A stretch of 64,000 nt of DNA from Anaeromassilibacillus sp. An250. GTDB lineage: Bacteria > Bacillota > Clostridia > Oscillospirales > Acutalibacteraceae. A model generated the notes under the pieces. That model worked only from the letters and a program-made list of their open reading frames with translations. It had not been told where the DNA came from and did no database searches. Below are positions 45,009-54,982 of this stretch, one piece after another (positions within the stretch are counted from its first letter, which is position 1; every line of letters begins with the position of its first letter). A program made the translations under genes and the position numbers. The stretch is from NCBI RefSeq assembly GCF_002159845.1, contig NZ_NFJK01000012.1:1-64000 (forward strand), written 5' to 3'.

Positions 45009-46457
45009 CTATTCGGATATCCTTTCTGTGTCCTGCGCGGCGTCCGGCGCCTTTTCGAGGAATGCAGGGATCCGGATGGTCACCACAGTCCCCACATTCT
45101 CGTGGCTTTCAATTTCCAGGCTGCCGGAATGCAGCCGCATGATCTCGTCGGCGAGTGCCAGCCCAATCCCGGAACCCCGGACGGTCTGGTTCGCCTTATA
45201 AAACTTCTTTTTCACGTTGGGCAGGTGCTCCGGCGGGATACCGCAGCCGTTGTCGCTGATGGCGACCCGGATGTAGCCGTTCTCCTCGGAGGCAACCACG
45301 CTGATGGTCCCGCCCTCGCCTGTATATTTTAACGCATTGTCCAGGATATTGACAAATACCTGCCGCAAACGGTTGATGTCCCCCAAGACCGGGGAAAGCA
45401 TCCGCGGCTCTTCATATAGCAGATACTTGTGTTCGGATTTTGCGCGCTCGCTGAACATATAGACCGCTTCGCCCAACTCGGCAAGAATGTCGATTTTGTC
45501 CATTGTCAGGGTCATGCGGCCGCTCTGCATACGCGAAAAGTCGAGCAGCTCCTCCACAATGCCGGACAGCCGTTCGGATTCCCGGATGATGACGCTCATG
45601 CCCTTGTCGAAGGTTTCGTCGTCCATACCGCCGCCCTGCATCGTCTCTGCCCAGCCCTTGATGGCAGTCAACGGCGTGCGCAGCTCGTGGGAGACGGAGG
45701 AGATGAAATCATTTTTCATCTTTTCCGCCGCGCCCAGCTCCACCGCCATGTCGTTGATGGTGTCGCACAGCTGGCCGATCTCATCGTCGTTGGATTTTTC
45801 AATGCGCGCTTTGAAATCGCCCTGTGCAATCCGCCGCGCGGTCGCGCCAATCTCCTTGATCGGCGTGAGGATGGACTTCATAAAATAGTAACTCGAAGTG
45901 GAAATAAAAAGCAGGATCACGACGCCCGCCAGGATCAGAATCCCTACCACCATACCGATCTGCTTATCCGCTTCCTCCAGCGAAACAACGTACCGGACGC
46001 CGCCCACCACGCTGCCGGCGTCGTTTTGGATCACCCGCGTGACAGCCATCACCTTTTCCCCGCTGGTCAAGCGCCCGGTCCATGTGCCATACCCATTCGC
46101 ATCGGCCAATGCCTGCTGGTAATCCGGCATGGGCTGGCTTTGATCCGGCGCAAACCCAATGGACGTTGTGATGATATGCCCCTCGGAATTGAACACCATC
46201 AACTCCATGCTTTCCTTGTTGGGGAAATTCTCCACATAATTTCGCGCGGCCGTGAGGAAGTCCTGCGAAGAACGTTTCCCGTAATCGGAGAAAACATTGG
46301 TCAATTCCCCTGCGCGGCCGTTGATCGCCTGTTGAATCCCATAATAAATATAATTTTGTATGGCATACGAAAGGCTGAAAACCAGCGCGACGATCAAGAT
46401 CAGTATAACACCAAGGCTGTTCAAAAGCCAGCGTTTTGTAATTCCCTTTACCACCAT
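45009..46457 (-). CDS. Membrane sensor histidine kinase
   Basis: 482 residues. Membrane segment about 13-36, an extracellular sensor domain (about 37-172), a second segment (about 174-198), HAMP (about 200-250), dimerisation domain with the phospho-His in SSVSHELRTPLTAIKG (about 265-280), and a HATPase domain with N box NILDNALKY and G1 DNGCGIP. A complete class I kinase of the PhoR/WalK type. It pairs with the response regulator 38 bases upstream. The sensed signal cannot be inferred; no PAS domain is evident. Confidence 0.93.
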   Translation of the reverse strand: MVVKGITKRWLLNSLGVILILIVALVFSLSYAIQNYIYYGIQQAINGRAGELTNVFSDYGKRSSQDFLTAARNYVENFPNKESMELMVFNSEGHIITTSIGFAPDQSQPMPDYQQALADANGYGTWTGRLTSGEKVMAVTRVIQNDAGSVVGGVRYVVSLEEADKQIGMVVGILILAGVVILLFISTSSYYFMKSILTPIKEIGATARRIAQGDFKARIEKSNDDEIGQLCDTINDMAVELGAAEKMKNDFISSVSHELRTPLTAIKGWAETMQGGGMDDETFDKGMSVIIRESERLSGIVEELLDFSRMQSGRMTLTMDKIDILAELGEAVYMFSERAKSEHKYLLYEEPRMLSPVLGDINRLRQVFVNILDNALKYTGEGGTISVVASEENGYIRVAISDNGCGIPPEHLPNVKKKFYKANQTVRGSGIGLALADEIMRLHSGSLEIESHENVGTVVTIRIPAFLEKAPDAAQDTERISE

Positions 46458-46495
46458 GCGGGTTTTCCTCCTTTCCTATGGATTCCTCTCTAAAT

Positions 46496-47200
46496 TTATG
46501 CCTCCCATTTATAGCCGAGTCCCCAGACCGTCACGATATGTTTTGGGTTACTGGGTTCGTCCTCCACCTTCATGCGCAGGCGGCGTATATTGACGTCCAC
46601 AATCTTCTCTTCTCCATAGTAGGCTTCCCCCCACACATGCTTCAAAATCGCGGAACGGTCCAGAGCGGTCCCCGGATTGGAGAAAAAGTATTCCATGATC
46701 TGAAACTCCACCTGCGTCAGCTCAATGGGCGCGCCGCGCTTCATCAAGGTGCGGTTGCGCAGGTTGAGCGCAAAATCCCCGGACCGGATCTCCTCTTTAA
46801 AATTGTTTTCATCGCGCATCTGCGCCAAAGCAACCCGGCGGTAGACCGCATCCACACGCGCCACCAATTCCGACGGGCTGAACGGCTTCGTCACATAGTC
46901 GTCCGCGCCCATCATCAGGCCGCTGACTTTGTCCATCTCCTGTGTCCGCGCGGTAAGCATGATAATCCCGATCGAGCCGCTCTGCTTGCGCAGCTCTTTG
47001 CAGACGGCCAGGCCGTCGTACTTTCCGGGCATCATGATGTCCAGGATGGCAACGTCAAAATCCTTGCCCTCCCGTTCATAGATTTCCAGCGCTTCCTCCC
47101 CATTGGAAGCCTCATATGGCTCGTATCCGGCACGTTTCAGATTAATCACAACAAATTCGCGGATGGCCTGTTCATCCTCTGCAACCAATACTTTTTTCAC
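46496..47200 (-). CDS. OmpR/PhoB-family response regulator
   Basis: 234 residues. Receiver domain with acidic pocket EDE (residues 8-10) and phospho-acceptor Asp in VAILDIMMPG (about 53), Thr in MLTAR and Lys in VTKPFSPSE. Winged-helix DNA-binding domain at about 135-234 (LTQVEFQIMEYFFSNPG, VDVNIRRLRMKVE, TVWGLGYKWE). GTG start at 47200. It is the first gene of the operon and acts with the kinase downstream. The target genes are unknown; the neighbouring lipoprotein gene upstream is a candidate. Confidence 0.94.
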   Translation of the reverse strand: MKKVLVAEDEQAIREFVVINLKRAGYEPYEASNGEEALEIYEREGKDFDVAILDIMMPGKYDGLAVCKELRKQSGSIGIIMLTARTQEMDKVSGLMMGADDYVTKPFSPSELVARVDAVYRRVALAQMRDENNFKEEIRSGDFALNLRNRTLMKRGAPIELTQVEFQIMEYFFSNPGTALDRSAILKHVWGEAYYGEEKIVDVNIRRLRMKVEDEPSNPKHIVTVWGLGYKWEA

Positions 47201-47302
47201 GGCAGTACACCCTTTCCTACTGAACTTTTAAACGTCCGTCCCACGCCCATTCCCCATGTGAACCTTGCTGGGACCTCTCTCAACAACTCCCATATTTTTA
47301 TC

Positions 47303-48673
47303 TTATTCCTGACGGATCAGCTCAAATCCATTTTTGATATCATTGATTGTGAGGGACAGCGCATTATCCGGCGTGGGGATTGCTGCGGCAAACACCAAAT
47401 TGTTGTTGTCCACAAGCTGGTAATACCCATCTGTCCCCTCCTGGCGTTCCCAACTGTCCTTTGTAAAGACATGTAGGCGCAGCAATGCCGCCCCCATCGC
47501 GCCGGAACCGGTGGTTTCATCCGCAACCACCCACTCATAGAAAGTCAGTGTCCGCGTGGAAGGGTCCATCTGTGTGCTGACTTTCCCCCGCCACATGTCC
47601 GGCACTAGGAAGGAATACCCATCGGTGTAATCCATTACCATAGAAGCGCTTCGGACCAAGGTCCCTTCGCGCTCATCAAAGCGATGCCAATTCGTTAAAT
47701 AATTTGTTTCATCCGGAGCGTTATCCGTCGTATAACCAGGCATCGGCGTCACAATGGGGATTTCAATAATCTTGCTATCCCCAATCGTCTGCGACACCGC
47801 ATGTGTCCTACGCTGGGTATAGTTTGACGTCTGCGCATTGCTGTCATAGAAGGGGGATTGCAAGGTAGAAGCCTCCTTGTCCCAATACAGCATCTCGGTT
47901 ACCAAGGTATCGGCGCTCTTTCGGCCATCCAATACAACGCCTTTCAAGTTCCCGGATTCACTGATGATTCCTGCCGTAGTGGAGGCATAGCTGGTTACGG
48001 TCGTATCCAGATTGGCGGAACCGATGATCTCCAACTGGTCGTCCCGGACCCGCAACAACCGGGCAATCGCAGGTTGGTCGCCGACCGTTACGCTCGCGGT
48101 AAATATTTCATCGCTGTGGTCATCGTCAAAATCCATAACCACCATTTCTGTGTACGACTGCTCCAGTTTGAGCTCGCACATTTTTCCGTTTTCATAATAG
48201 TACACGCAAATGGTCGTCGAGTTATTGAGGTTACTTCCCCAACCGATCACCGCCTCGTCGTGCCCATCGCCGTTTATATCGCCAAAACAGACTTTATCCA
48301 CTGTAGTGGCCGGGTTATTAAAATCCCCAACCGCCTTCCAGCCATCTTCTGTTTTATGGATAAACATGACATTGATTCCAGCACTGTCGCCTTTTTTCTG
48401 ATAGAATGCAATGGCATCTTCCTGCCCTGCGCTAACAAGGCTATGCATAATAATTGCAGAGCGGTATTCCCCCCTGCTGGGGTATTTTAAAGTAGGGTTT
48501 GCGCCCGCCGATTTTTCCAGTTCGTCGTGGATTTGTGCGCGCTCCCCCGTAGGACGCGGAGGGCGCATCAGCGACTGGGCGTCCAGAGCTGAAAGAGAAC
48601 AGCCTGAAAAAAGCAGCGAAATGGCCAGTGCCACGGCGACCGCTGCGCACCATATGCGCAATTTATGAGACAA
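47303..48673 (-). CDS. Lipoprotein with FG-GAP-like repeat
   Basis: 456 residues. TTG start at 48673 after GGGGGCGGTGAG. Signal peptide with lipobox LLFSGC (Cys about 25), so membrane-anchored outside the cell. The central part has calcium-loop-like repeats (FGDINGDGHDEAVIGWG; VMDFDDDHSDEIF) as in FG-GAP/VCBS beta-propellers, and the rest is beta-rich. No enzyme motif is visible. It precedes the two-component system on the same strand with a 102-base gap, and such lipoproteins often stand beside kinase/regulator pairs in Clostridia. Its role, possibly in surface sensing, is inference. Confidence 0.75.
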   Translation of the reverse strand: MSHKLRIWCAAVAVALAISLLFSGCSLSALDAQSLMRPPRPTGERAQIHDELEKSAGANPTLKYPSRGEYRSAIIMHSLVSAGQEDAIAFYQKKGDSAGINVMFIHKTEDGWKAVGDFNNPATTVDKVCFGDINGDGHDEAVIGWGSNLNNSTTICVYYYENGKMCELKLEQSYTEMVVMDFDDDHSDEIFTASVTVGDQPAIARLLRVRDDQLEIIGSANLDTTVTSYASTTAGIISESGNLKGVVLDGRKSADTLVTEMLYWDKEASTLQSPFYDSNAQTSNYTQRRTHAVSQTIGDSKIIEIPIVTPMPGYTTDNAPDETNYLTNWHRFDEREGTLVRSASMVMDYTDGYSFLVPDMWRGKVSTQMDPSTRTLTFYEWVVADETTGSGAMGAALLRLHVFTKDSWERQEGTDGYYQLVDNNNLVFAAAIPTPDNALSLTINDIKNGFELIRQE

Positions 48674-49030
48674 CTCACCGCCCCCTTTTTCGATTAAACG
48701 CGAACCTTTCTATCGATCTTGCTTGGGAACGAATCCCTTGCCCACCCACGAATATATGGATGTTTATCACTAAATTTTGAAGGGTTTGTTAAAAATAGTT
48801 CTAAATTGTCCGTCTATATCTTTGTTATTATAGCATCTTCTACGCAAATTGAACAGTATCAAATCTGTAATTGAATGAGTCAAATGAAATACCGTCTTAT
48901 TTTCCAGGAACCATTGTGCCAATTGCGTACACAAAAACACCCCTGGCCCTTTTTGAAAAGCGGAAAGCATCTTACAAATACAGCCTTTCCAAACCTTCCT
49001 CACACCGCTCTTATTCCGGCCATAGGCAGA
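48674..49030. other. Intergenic, leader of the lipoprotein gene
   Basis: No gene recognised. On the minus strand a TATAAT near 48833 with a weak -35 may be the promoter for the lipoprotein gene. Small frames here lack ribosome-binding sites. Confidence 0.45.
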
Positions 49031-49067
49031 AAGGCCCCGCCCTAGGATATCCCAAGACAGGGGCCTC
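49031..49067 (-). terminator. Second terminator downstream of the third GH97 gene
   Basis: aggcccc...ggggcct stem with a T tail on either side. It follows a second, degenerate gene-end remnant and probably marks a former gene end. Confidence 0.6.
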
Positions 49068-49074
49068 TTTGTTC

Positions 49075-49310
49075 ATAAGGAAAAAACTTTCCTTTTATTT
49101 TAGATTAGCCAATCGGACGCACAGCGTCATCCGCGCCTACGGCGGGCGCACAGTGCCTCTCGCGCCTACGGCGTTCCCTACGGAAGCAAACTGTGAGGAG
49201 TTTGTTTTCCGCTCCACAGGGAAAGCCCTACAGAGGCAGTCGAAAAATTGTTTCATAAAGGCAAAACACACAGCTCCGCAGCACCACATGTGAGAAATAG
49301 AAGCATCAAA
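49075..49310 (-). repeat. Inverted copy of the intergenic repeat block, with a gene-end remnant
   Basis: Reading on the minus strand, the block 49310-49110 repeats 17727-17900 (ccctgtggagcgg, gtttgcttccgtagggaacg, ccgtaggcgcgagaggcac, then another ccgtaggcgcg). It is followed by gtccgattggctaatct plus aaaataaaagg, the signature that normally stands right after the stop of a giant surface gene. A former gene end is therefore likely. Confidence 0.75.
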
Positions 49311-49315
49311 TACAG

Positions 49316-49353
49316 AAGGACCCAATCCCGGGAGCTTCCAGGATTGGGTCCTT
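49316..49353 (-). terminator. Terminator of the third GH97 gene
   Basis: Stem aaggacccaatcc...ggattgggtcctt with T-rich tail, near-identical to the terminator at 17688-17724. Confidence 0.85.
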
Positions 49354-49391
49354 ACTGTTTATTAGGGAAAAGCCTTCCCTTTTATTTTCGA

Positions 49392-52300
49392 TTAGCCAAT
49401 CGTTACCGTGCAATGCTTGACGGCGTTCTGGCCCGGCAGGGTGGTATAAACGCCCGTGCTCTGGCCCGGCGTGCCGATCGCATAGACTCTGTAATAGTAG
49501 TCGTTGCCGATCTTCGCCACGAACTGCGTCTTCAGCACATCGCCGTTGCCGACCGTGAAGCTCGGCGTCATAGCGTTGCCGTTGACAACCGTCATCTTGA
49601 AGCAATACGCCTGGCCATGCTTCAGCGTGAAGTTGACCGTCGTGTCGCTGCGGACATATGCGCTCACAGCCGATACATTCTGGCCTGCTGCCACAACACC
49701 GGAAGCGCCATATGCATTGCCAACGTTTGCGGACGTGCTGCCATTGCTGGAGCTGCCGGAGTTCGAACCACCGTTGCTCACTTCAACCAGGTTGGCCTTT
49801 GCCGCGCGCGCCTGTGCGACCGCGTTGTCCACAACCGCCTGGCCCTCTTCTGCGTCGAGAGTCTCGTCCGCCAGCAGGGTCTTCAGGTTTGCAATGGAAG
49901 CTGCAACCGCTGCATAGCTCGTCGCTGTGTAATCGGAAGCGTCCAGTGCTTCGAGCTCATTCAGGATTGCTTCCAGCTCGCTCTTATCTGCCTTCTTGCG
50001 GAGCGCCGCCATGGCCTCGGTCAGCGTCTGTGCCGCTTCGTTGATCGTCGCCTGTGCGTCGTCCTTCGTCAGCGCCTTTGCTGCATCCAATGCCGCCTGG
50101 AAAGCTTCCTGGCCGTCCGGCAGGTACTTGCCCTCTGCGATCTCCGCCGCAACTTCTTCCGCCTTCTCGATCAAGTCGTTCAGGCTGCTCAGGTCGGATG
50201 CACGCACCAAGCCCTCCGCTGCGTTCAGCAGGTCTTCATAGGCCTTCGTGACGTCCGCTTCCAGCGGCTCGCCGTCTGCAATAACTTCCGCTGCCTGCGT
50301 CATTGCTTCTTCAAATGCCGCCCAGCTGTCGCTCGTGAAGTCGTCTTCCACCAGGCCGCTCAAAATGTTATACAGCTCTTCCAGCGCGCTTGCGTCGCCC
50401 GCCTGGAAGTCCAGATAGTGGATGACGTTCAGCAGGTCATTCCAAGCCGCATCAATCTGCGCCTGGGTCGCCGTGTCGTCGTCCAATACCGCTGCCGCTG
50501 CCTCATAAGCCTCCATGAAGGCTTCCTTCGCTGCGGTGACCAGCGAATCGACGGTGCCGTCGTCCACATAGGTCTTCGCGTAGTTGTAAGTCTCTTCGAG
50601 GATGCGCTTATCGGTCACTTCGAATACGAAGTCCAGAACAACGCCGTCGCCTTCCATCGGAACCGTGTAAGTGTAGGAATCGCCGCTGATGAGCTCCGGC
50701 TCTGCGCCGTCGATGCTCACGGAGCGGAAGTTCTTGCCTTCCACGCGCGGTGCAAAGGTCAGTTCGACATTCGAACCGGTCGCAACATCCTTCATCTCGA
50801 GTTTGCCGAGCAGGTCTGCGATCTTCTGCGGTTCGCCGTCCACTGACAGGGTGACGTCCTTGTTGTTATAGGTTGCCGTGATCGTGTTGTCCTCTACCGG
50901 CGCCTCTACTACCGTGACGGTTGCCGTTGCCTTCAGATCCATCACATTCAATGCACCGTTCTCCAAAGTAATGGTGCCTTCCAGCGTGTAGGTATCCAGC
51001 GTATCGCCGTCGTAGTCGCCTGCTGCCCATGTGACAGGCAGCTCTGCCTCGGTGCCATCGAGCAAGGTCACCTTAACGGTGCTCGGCAGCTGCAGGTCTT
51101 CAAATGCAGTGCCCGCATAGACTTCGCCCAGCGCTACAGGCTCTACGTCTGTAATTGTGGTCTCGGTGCTCACAGCGAACGGGATCAGCTCGTCGTTATA
51201 GGTGAAGTCTTCGATTGTGATTTTGATGCTGTTGTTGTTACCAGCGCCGTTGCCGGTGTATACACCAAGCATGACGTTGTCCTGGCTCAGGAGCTGCGTG
51301 CAATCCTGCTCTGCAATCTGCACCCACTCTTGGCCGTCATAGCTATAATAGCCCTTGAAGATGTTGCCGTTTCTTTCCAGCTTCAAGTATGCATCTTCAG
51401 ACGGATTGGTGTCCGCCACATAGGGCTCGCTATAGCCGTTCTGATAGCGCATAAACTCAAAGACGTTGCCGCCAAAGTGGCTGTGGTATCTTCTCATGAC
51501 AGAAGCAGCATTGTTGCTATCTGCAAATGCTGTCAATGCTACCGTCTGGAAAGCGGTATCCAAGCCGCCGCTCACCTTCACAGTGGCCGTGAAGTTTTCA
51601 TCCTTCATCGGGAAGAGCACCATGTTCTGCGGCCATCTGCTGGAATCCGTATTTCCGTCGACATCGCCGGACAGCGAATTCTGGATCATGGACGTTTCGC
51701 TCGGGAAGGAGATGTTCTCGCTGCTCTCGCGCTCGATGGTCCAGGTGTTGCGGTCCAGGGTATATTTCTCCATCTCAACCGTCACGGTGCAGGAATCCGA
51801 TACGGAATCGTCCACCGGGGAGGTAGCTGTGATGACTGCCGTGCCGGGACGCAGAGCGGTGATATTGCCGCTACCGTCCACCGTCGCAACCGACGGGTCG
51901 CTGGATTCCCAAACCAGGCTGGGGATCAGCGGCTCTTCCGGCGTAATGGTCACATCCAACGTGGTGCTGGTATTGCGCTCCAGAGTCAATTCATGCTCTG
52001 CAAATTCGATGGTTTCTGCCGCGGAGGGCTTTTCTTTTGTGAAGATGACTGCGCAGCCGCCGCCGTCCTTCATCGGAACGGTGAGGGTGTCGTCCTTCGT
52101 GACCTTCTCGATCTCGAGCTTCAGGCCACGGTTGCTCGTGCCGTCATCTGCATAGATCATTGCATAATATTCACCGTCGTCCAGGAAATCGAGCTTGAAT
52201 TCTGCGTCGCGCGCTTCGTCAGTAATCGCGCAGGCATACCACTTGTCGCCGCTGCGGCGTGCCAATTCGGTAAACTCGCCCGGATAGCCGTCGATGAAAT

Positions 52301-54698
52301 GCGTGTCGTCCCAAACAGACGGGAAGTCCTTATAGAAGGAGAGTGCCGGGCTGCTCTGATAATCTTCCACGCTGCTGGCCAAGCAGTGCATGCCGCTCGT
52401 AATCAGGACGGACAAAGCTACCTGGAAACCAGAAGTGGTGGAGTTGCCTCTCGGATAAACCGTCTCCGTTACGTCGGCCGGGCCAACTGCATTACGGGTA
52501 AACGGCAAAATCGTATACTGCTCTGCGGTCAGGTCGCCCATTTCCTGTCCATAGATGCCCTCACGGGTCAGGATGCCCGGGTGGGTGCGGACTTCGCCGG
52601 TCGGCTTGTTCGCGCCGTGGACGTTCGCAACCAGGTGCAATCTCTCGCAGTCTGCATAGACGTCTTCCATCAGCTGGACACGTTCGTCGGTCTCGCGGTC
52701 AAAGAAGTCAACCTTGATGCCCTTGATGCCGAGCCCTGCCCAACGGTCCAAACGCTGTGCGCGTTTTTCCGCTGTATTCAAGTCGTCGACGTGTACCCAT
52801 GCGATCAGGCCGACGCCCTTTTCGTTTGCATATTTAATGACATCTTCAATCCAACCGTACTCACCAAAGTAACGGGTACCGTCGCCCTGGTTCGAACGCG
52901 GCTGCCAGCCTTCGTCCATGATGAAGTACTTCCAGCCCATCTCGGATGCAAAGTCGATATATTTCTTGATCTGATCCGGATCGGACTGCATGCTTGCGCC
53001 GCCAACCAGCCAAGTCCAGGAGCAAACGCCCGGCTCTGCCCAGCTGTAATCGCCCTCTGCCGGATCGGGGCTGAGGTTTTCGGTCATGGTGTTCTCGTTG
53101 ATGTCGCCCAAGGTGCCAACAACGGTAAAGCGCCACGGGAATGCAAACGTTCCCTCTACGGTCGGGTCCGTGCTCTGCAACGGCGTTGCGGAAACTTTCA
53201 GTTGCCCATCCTGCGCCACAACCATGGAACCCATGTATCCCGTCAGCAAAGCTTCCGAAATCATGCCGAACGTGCCGTCCGGGGTTTCATACAGCATCGG
53301 GATCGTCTGGTTGCCGCTGACCGACTCTGCCGTATATTTATAGAAATGCGACTCATAGGAATAAGCGCCGCTGCCATAGGCCATCGACCATACATTGCTG
53401 CCCGCGGGAAGCTTAAACGTTGTCGCTTCATCCTCGACCGCATAGGACTCGCCCTCCGGCCCATGGATGACATAGCGGAACGCCAAGCCATCGTCATATG
53501 CGCGAACTACAACGTCAAATTGCACGCCGTCCTTCATAAAGGTAATCGTGCGCTCTGTATAGTGGTTGCGGTACTCGGCCTTCTTATGGGAAGTGACCGA
53601 ATAGGTCTCGTCCACGGTCGTCGCATCGGAAACCGATACAAATTCCAAGCCCTCGGAGAAGTCGCCAATCTCGGTCTTCATGCCCATTGCGCCGAAATCC
53701 AGGACGGACTTTTCATCGCGCTGGACGGTATAAGAGAGATTTCCTTCACTGCCCAACATAAAGATGCCGCCGACATTACCCTCCGGGGAAGTAACCGACC
53801 AAACTTTGCCTTCCACCTCATCGCCCACAATCAGGTCGATGGAAGCGCTCTTGGTGATGCCGTCCAATGTAACATCGCAGGTGATCGTTGCCAAGCCGTT
53901 GGCTACCGCCGTAATTGCGCCGCTGCCGTCGACCGTTGCAACTTCGTTATCGCTGCTGGTGTAAGAAATCTCTGCATTGGAGAGATCAGCAACGCTATCG
54001 TCGACCAACGTGCCGGACAAGCTGATATTCACCGTCTCGCCGGCATCCAAAATGGTCTTGTCCGTAGAAGCGGTCACCTTATAAAGATTCTGCTGTACAG
54101 TGGCGTCCAGAATCAATTTTGCATCCGCCCACACGCTGTGGTCGGAATCGTTGGAATCGCCGCCCGTCGTCGTAATCAGAATCAGCTGTTTTGCATCCGC
54201 CGGGATCTCTACATCCACATATTGCTGCGGATCGGATTCTGCGATGCGATCTACCGTAAACAGCACCTCGTCGTCCGCCTTAACGGTAAAGCCGCAGGTG
54301 CCGCGGGACTTCGAATAGTTAACGCCTATGTAGGACTGGAAGCGCTGCACACCGCGGCCTTCGATGTCGTAAACCAATTCCGAAGCTGCGTGTGCGCAGA
54401 TACCCTTCTCATAGACCTTGGTGCCGCCGTCTTCCGTGCGCAGCTTCAAGGGCAAGTTTTCAAGGCCCTCATCAAGCATCAAACTGCCCCAGCCGACGGT
54501 CGCCTTCGCAGGCTGCATATCGCTGAGGTAACGAGTGATTGTCTCCTCTTCCCCGTCGTTTACCACGGAAACAGAGGCCTGGCTGCTGGGATTCAAAGCA
54601 ACCATATTGGTCTGCGCCATTGCGGTTACGCCACTTGCCACCGCCATCTGAACGGCGAGTACCAGCGCAACAGCAGAGCGCCATGTTTTTCTTTTCAA
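49392..54698 (-). CDS. Giant secreted GH97 glycoside hydrolase
   Basis: 1768 residues. TTG start at 54698 follows AGGAGGAGACTTAAG; the longer frame from 54821 has no comparable site at its own start. Order: signal peptide (cleavage near AMAQTN); NPCBM-type domain (about 50-195); Ig-like Big_2; complete GH97 unit (WTWLVGGASM, KYFIMDEGW, D664 in KVDFFDRE, NVHGANKPTGEVRTHPG); Ig-like domain; a concanavalin-like lectin fold (about 1000-1180); another Ig-like domain; an Ig-like repeat; FIVAR repeats; Gly/Ser linker; shared C-terminal module. Aspartate in KVDFFD predicts a retaining enzyme, probably alpha-galactosidase. The FIVAR part differs from the near-identical pair at 18391 and 59010, so this copy has diverged more. 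Confidence 0.9.
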   Translation of the reverse strand: MKRKTWRSAVALVLAVQMAVASGVTAMAQTNMVALNPSSQASVSVVNDGEEETITRYLSDMQPAKATVGWGSLMLDEGLENLPLKLRTEDGGTKVYEKGICAHAASELVYDIEGRGVQRFQSYIGVNYSKSRGTCGFTVKADDEVLFTVDRIAESDPQQYVDVEIPADAKQLILITTTGGDSNDSDHSVWADAKLILDATVQQNLYKVTASTDKTILDAGETVNISLSGTLVDDSVADLSNAEISYTSSDNEVATVDGSGAITAVANGLATITCDVTLDGITKSASIDLIVGDEVEGKVWSVTSPEGNVGGIFMLGSEGNLSYTVQRDEKSVLDFGAMGMKTEIGDFSEGLEFVSVSDATTVDETYSVTSHKKAEYRNHYTERTITFMKDGVQFDVVVRAYDDGLAFRYVIHGPEGESYAVEDEATTFKLPAGSNVWSMAYGSGAYSYESHFYKYTAESVSGNQTIPMLYETPDGTFGMISEALLTGYMGSMVVAQDGQLKVSATPLQSTDPTVEGTFAFPWRFTVVGTLGDINENTMTENLSPDPAEGDYSWAEPGVCSWTWLVGGASMQSDPDQIKKYIDFASEMGWKYFIMDEGWQPRSNQGDGTRYFGEYGWIEDVIKYANEKGVGLIAWVHVDDLNTAEKRAQRLDRWAGLGIKGIKVDFFDRETDERVQLMEDVYADCERLHLVANVHGANKPTGEVRTHPGILTREGIYGQEMGDLTAEQYTILPFTRNAVGPADVTETVYPRGNSTTSGFQVALSVLITSGMHCLASSVEDYQSSPALSFYKDFPSVWDDTHFIDGYPGEFTELARRSGDKWYACAITDEARDAEFKLDFLDDGEYYAMIYADDGTSNRGLKLEIEKVTKDDTLTVPMKDGGGCAVIFTKEKPSAAETIEFAEHELTLERNTSTTLDVTITPEEPLIPSLVWESSDPSVATVDGSGNITALRPGTAVITATSPVDDSVSDSCTVTVEMEKYTLDRNTWTIERESSENISFPSETSMIQNSLSGDVDGNTDSSRWPQNMVLFPMKDENFTATVKVSGGLDTAFQTVALTAFADSNNAASVMRRYHSHFGGNVFEFMRYQNGYSEPYVADTNPSEDAYLKLERNGNIFKGYYSYDGQEWVQIAEQDCTQLLSQDNVMLGVYTGNGAGNNNSIKITIEDFTYNDELIPFAVSTETTITDVEPVALGEVYAGTAFEDLQLPSTVKVTLLDGTEAELPVTWAAGDYDGDTLDTYTLEGTITLENGALNVMDLKATATVTVVEAPVEDNTITATYNNKDVTLSVDGEPQKIADLLGKLEMKDVATGSNVELTFAPRVEGKNFRSVSIDGAEPELISGDSYTYTVPMEGDGVVLDFVFEVTDKRILEETYNYAKTYVDDGTVDSLVTAAKEAFMEAYEAAAAVLDDDTATQAQIDAAWNDLLNVIHYLDFQAGDASALEELYNILSGLVEDDFTSDSWAAFEEAMTQAAEVIADGEPLEADVTKAYEDLLNAAEGLVRASDLSSLNDLIEKAEEVAAEIAEGKYLPDGQEAFQAALDAAKALTKDDAQATINEAAQTLTEAMAALRKKADKSELEAILNELEALDASDYTATSYAAVAASIANLKTLLADETLDAEEGQAVVDNAVAQARAAKANLVEVSNGGSNSGSSSNGSTSANVGNAYGASGVVAAGQNVSAVSAYVRSDTTVNFTLKHGQAYCFKMTVVNGNAMTPSFTVGNGDVLKTQFVAKIGNDYYYRVYAIGTPGQSTGVYTTLPGQNAVKHCTVTIG

Positions 54699-54931
54699 CT
54701 TAAGTCTCCTCCTTTTAATCAAAATAACTTCCCAAATGATTATGGTCTTCTTTATGAGGCATCCGCTCGACTGACGGATCCTTATTATGATCCTCCTTTC
54801 TTTTCCTTCACTAGAAATCATGTTGAAACCTAAAGTATTATAGCACTATGTTATGACTTTTTCTAGTATAATTTAAAAAATTTGTGGAAAAATCTTTACA
54901 TTCCCTTTGGTACGAAAGAATTTATGATATG
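54699..54931 (-). promoter_or_regulatory. Leader and promoter region of the third GH97 gene
   Basis: Minus-strand TATAAT near 54838-54843 with a weak -35; the leader of about 130 bases has two ribosome-binding-like sites (AAGGAGG near 54791 and AGGAGGAG near 54708), only the second placed for the TTG start. Confidence 0.5.
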
Positions 54932-54958
54932 TTACAAAATTAGAATAGAATTTTGTAA
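54932..54958. promoter_or_regulatory. Perfect inverted repeat upstream of the retron-like RNA
   Basis: Arms ttacaaaatt (54932-54941) and aattttgtaa (54949-54958) around seven bases. It is AT-rich with no T run that would suit a terminator, placed between the divergent GH97 and reverse-transcriptase units; an operator is plausible. Confidence 0.5.
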
Positions 54959-54982
54959 AGAAATATGATACAGTATTCGTTA

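Noticed and set aside
48770-49003. 77-codon minus-strand frame with several hydrophobic residues
   Set aside because: No ribosome-binding site, no recognisable family, and it overlaps the promoter region of the lipoprotein gene.
54821-54821. Upstream ATG at 54821 as the start of the third GH97 protein
   Set aside because: The extra 41 residues are not signal-peptide-like and would cover the leader; the TTG at 54698 has AGGAGG at proper distance and gives a standard signal peptide.
51330-54833. Plus-strand open frame of about 1170 codons opposite the third GH97 gene
   Set aside because: Same reason: shadow of the coding strand without any family features.
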